A stretch of DNA of 6,798 nt from Candidatus Cloacimonadota bacterium. Lineage in GTDB: Bacteria > Cloacimonadota > Cloacimonadia > Cloacimonadales > Cloacimonadaceae. The notes beneath the pieces were generated by a model, which worked only from the letters and a program-made list of their open reading frames with translations, did no database searches and was not told the origin of the DNA. The translations under genes and the position numbers were made by a program. The stretch spans positions 1 to 6,798 of the forward strand of contig JAGOIS010000052.1 of the NCBI GenBank assembly GCA_017995495.1, given 5' to 3'. Below, one piece after another: positions 6,620 to 6,798 of the stretch (its first letter is position 1; each line of letters starts with the position of its first letter).

Positions 6620-6721
6620 TCAACGCAGGGCGGAAAAACGTTCCATGATCTGCCTGGGGGAGCTTTCCACCTTCCGTTGAAGACGCCGCATATTGCGCGC
6701 CAAACTCAGCCGGAGGCTCAT
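6620..6721 (-). CDS. Doubtful short ORF upstream of the exporter operon (33 residues, very basic)
   Basis: ATG at 6721 to TGA at 6622-6620 encodes a short Arg-rich peptide beginning MSLRLSLARNMRRLQRK and ending MERFSALR. An in-frame TAG at 6733-6731 lies just before, so it is not the tail of a longer gene in this frame. It ends 20 bases before the ABC gene's ATG. Against it: no Shine-Dalgarno sequence is visible, and the best promoter-like match nearby would start transcription inside it. It could be a leader peptide if read from an upstream transcript, or chance. I do not recognise it. Confidence 0.2.
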   Translation of the reverse strand: MSLRLSLARNMRRLQRKVESSPRQIMERFSALR

Positions 6722-6729
6722 TTTGTCAA
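6701..6729 (-). promoter_or_regulatory. Candidate promoter of the ABC exporter operon
   Basis: On the minus strand there is a perfect TTGACA (6729-6724), a 15-base spacer and TGAGTTTG (6708-6701). The second box fits TAnnTTTG at five of six defined positions, but gives no good sigma70 -10. The arrangement is nearly the same as at 2560-2589. It would give a leader of roughly 95 bases before the ATG at 6599. Confidence 0.4.
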
Positions 6730-6736
6730 TCTATTT

Positions 6737-6786
6737 GTGCTTGCTGGAGTCCAGCGAGCGCAGCGAGCATGGACTCCAGCAGGCGT
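6737..6786 (-). repeat. Strong inverted repeat (REP-like palindrome) upstream of the exporter operon
   Basis: An 11-base perfect inverted repeat pairs TGCTGGAGTCC (6742-6752) with GGACTCCAGCA (6771-6781). It can be lengthened outward by C-G, G-C and several G-U pairs to about 6737/6786. The 18-base loop holds the 7-mer AGCGAGC twice, separated by GC. Neither side has a T-run, so an intrinsic terminator is unlikely. It may be a dispersed intergenic repeat or an RNA structure at the 3' end of a gene beyond the window. The strand is nominal. Confidence 0.6.
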
Positions 6787-6798
6787 GAAAAGGTGAAA

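Noticed and set aside
6737..6786. The right-edge palindrome as an intrinsic terminator of an upstream gene
   Set aside because: Neither side of the stem has a run of T residues, and no upstream gene can be confirmed inside the window.
6726..6798. Tail of an upstream minus-strand gene, for example the frame ending LAGLQQAQID then TGA at 6728-6726
   Set aside because: All three minus frames are open at the right edge and stop within about 80 bases. The stretch is too short and is dominated by the palindrome, so no frame can be preferred.

Overview
The window looks like ordinary chromosomal DNA from a Gram-negative, probably anaerobic bacterium of the FCB group. Candidatus Cloacimonadota is my best guess. 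This rests on three things: a large secreted beta-sandwich/FnIII protein whose last readable residues look like the start of a type IX-style C-terminal sorting domain; promoter-like boxes resembling the TTG...TAnnTTTG pattern described in Bacteroidota; and the style of the multidomain surface protein. The taxonomic call is inference. All supported genes are on the minus strand, so transcription runs from the right edge to the left. I see no rRNA, tRNA, CRISPR array, insertion sequence or phage gene.

Layout in transcription order. The right edge (6600-6798) is a leader region with a strong inverted repeat (6737-6786), a promoter-like TTGACA/TGAGTTTG pair (6701-6729) and a doubtful 33-codon ORF (6620-6721). 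Next comes a two-gene operon with an ATGA stop/start overlap: a 583-residue ABC exporter half-transporter (4848-6599) and a 719-residue partner (2692-4851). A 172-base gap (2520-2691) holds a second promoter-like pair of the same type and a perfect Shine-Dalgarno sequence. Last is a secreted multidomain protein of at least 839 residues (1-2519), cut by the left edge.

The two ABC proteins read as the halves of one heterodimeric type IV (B-family) exporter of the MdlA/MdlB, YheI/YheH (BmrC/BmrD), TM287/288 kind. The first has Asp in place of the catalytic Glu after Walker B but a perfect LSGGQ. The second has the catalytic Glu but an altered signature, LSTGQ. Together they give one degenerate and one canonical ATP site. 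The second subunit also carries about 130 extra residues in its first extracytoplasmic loop, the most unusual feature of the pair. The substrate cannot be read from the sequence.

The secreted protein is modular: signal peptide, two tandem MAM/jelly-roll-like domains, a fibronectin type III domain split by an inserted beta domain, a second diverged copy of that beta domain outside FnIII, and probably a sorting domain beyond the window. It looks like a cell-surface or extracellular adhesive or binding protein. It has its own promoter and need not be functionally tied to the exporter.

I found no convincing new defence, mobile or metabolic system. The points worth a second look are the exporter loop insertion, the nested and duplicated beta domain, the matching promoter pair and the right-edge palindrome.
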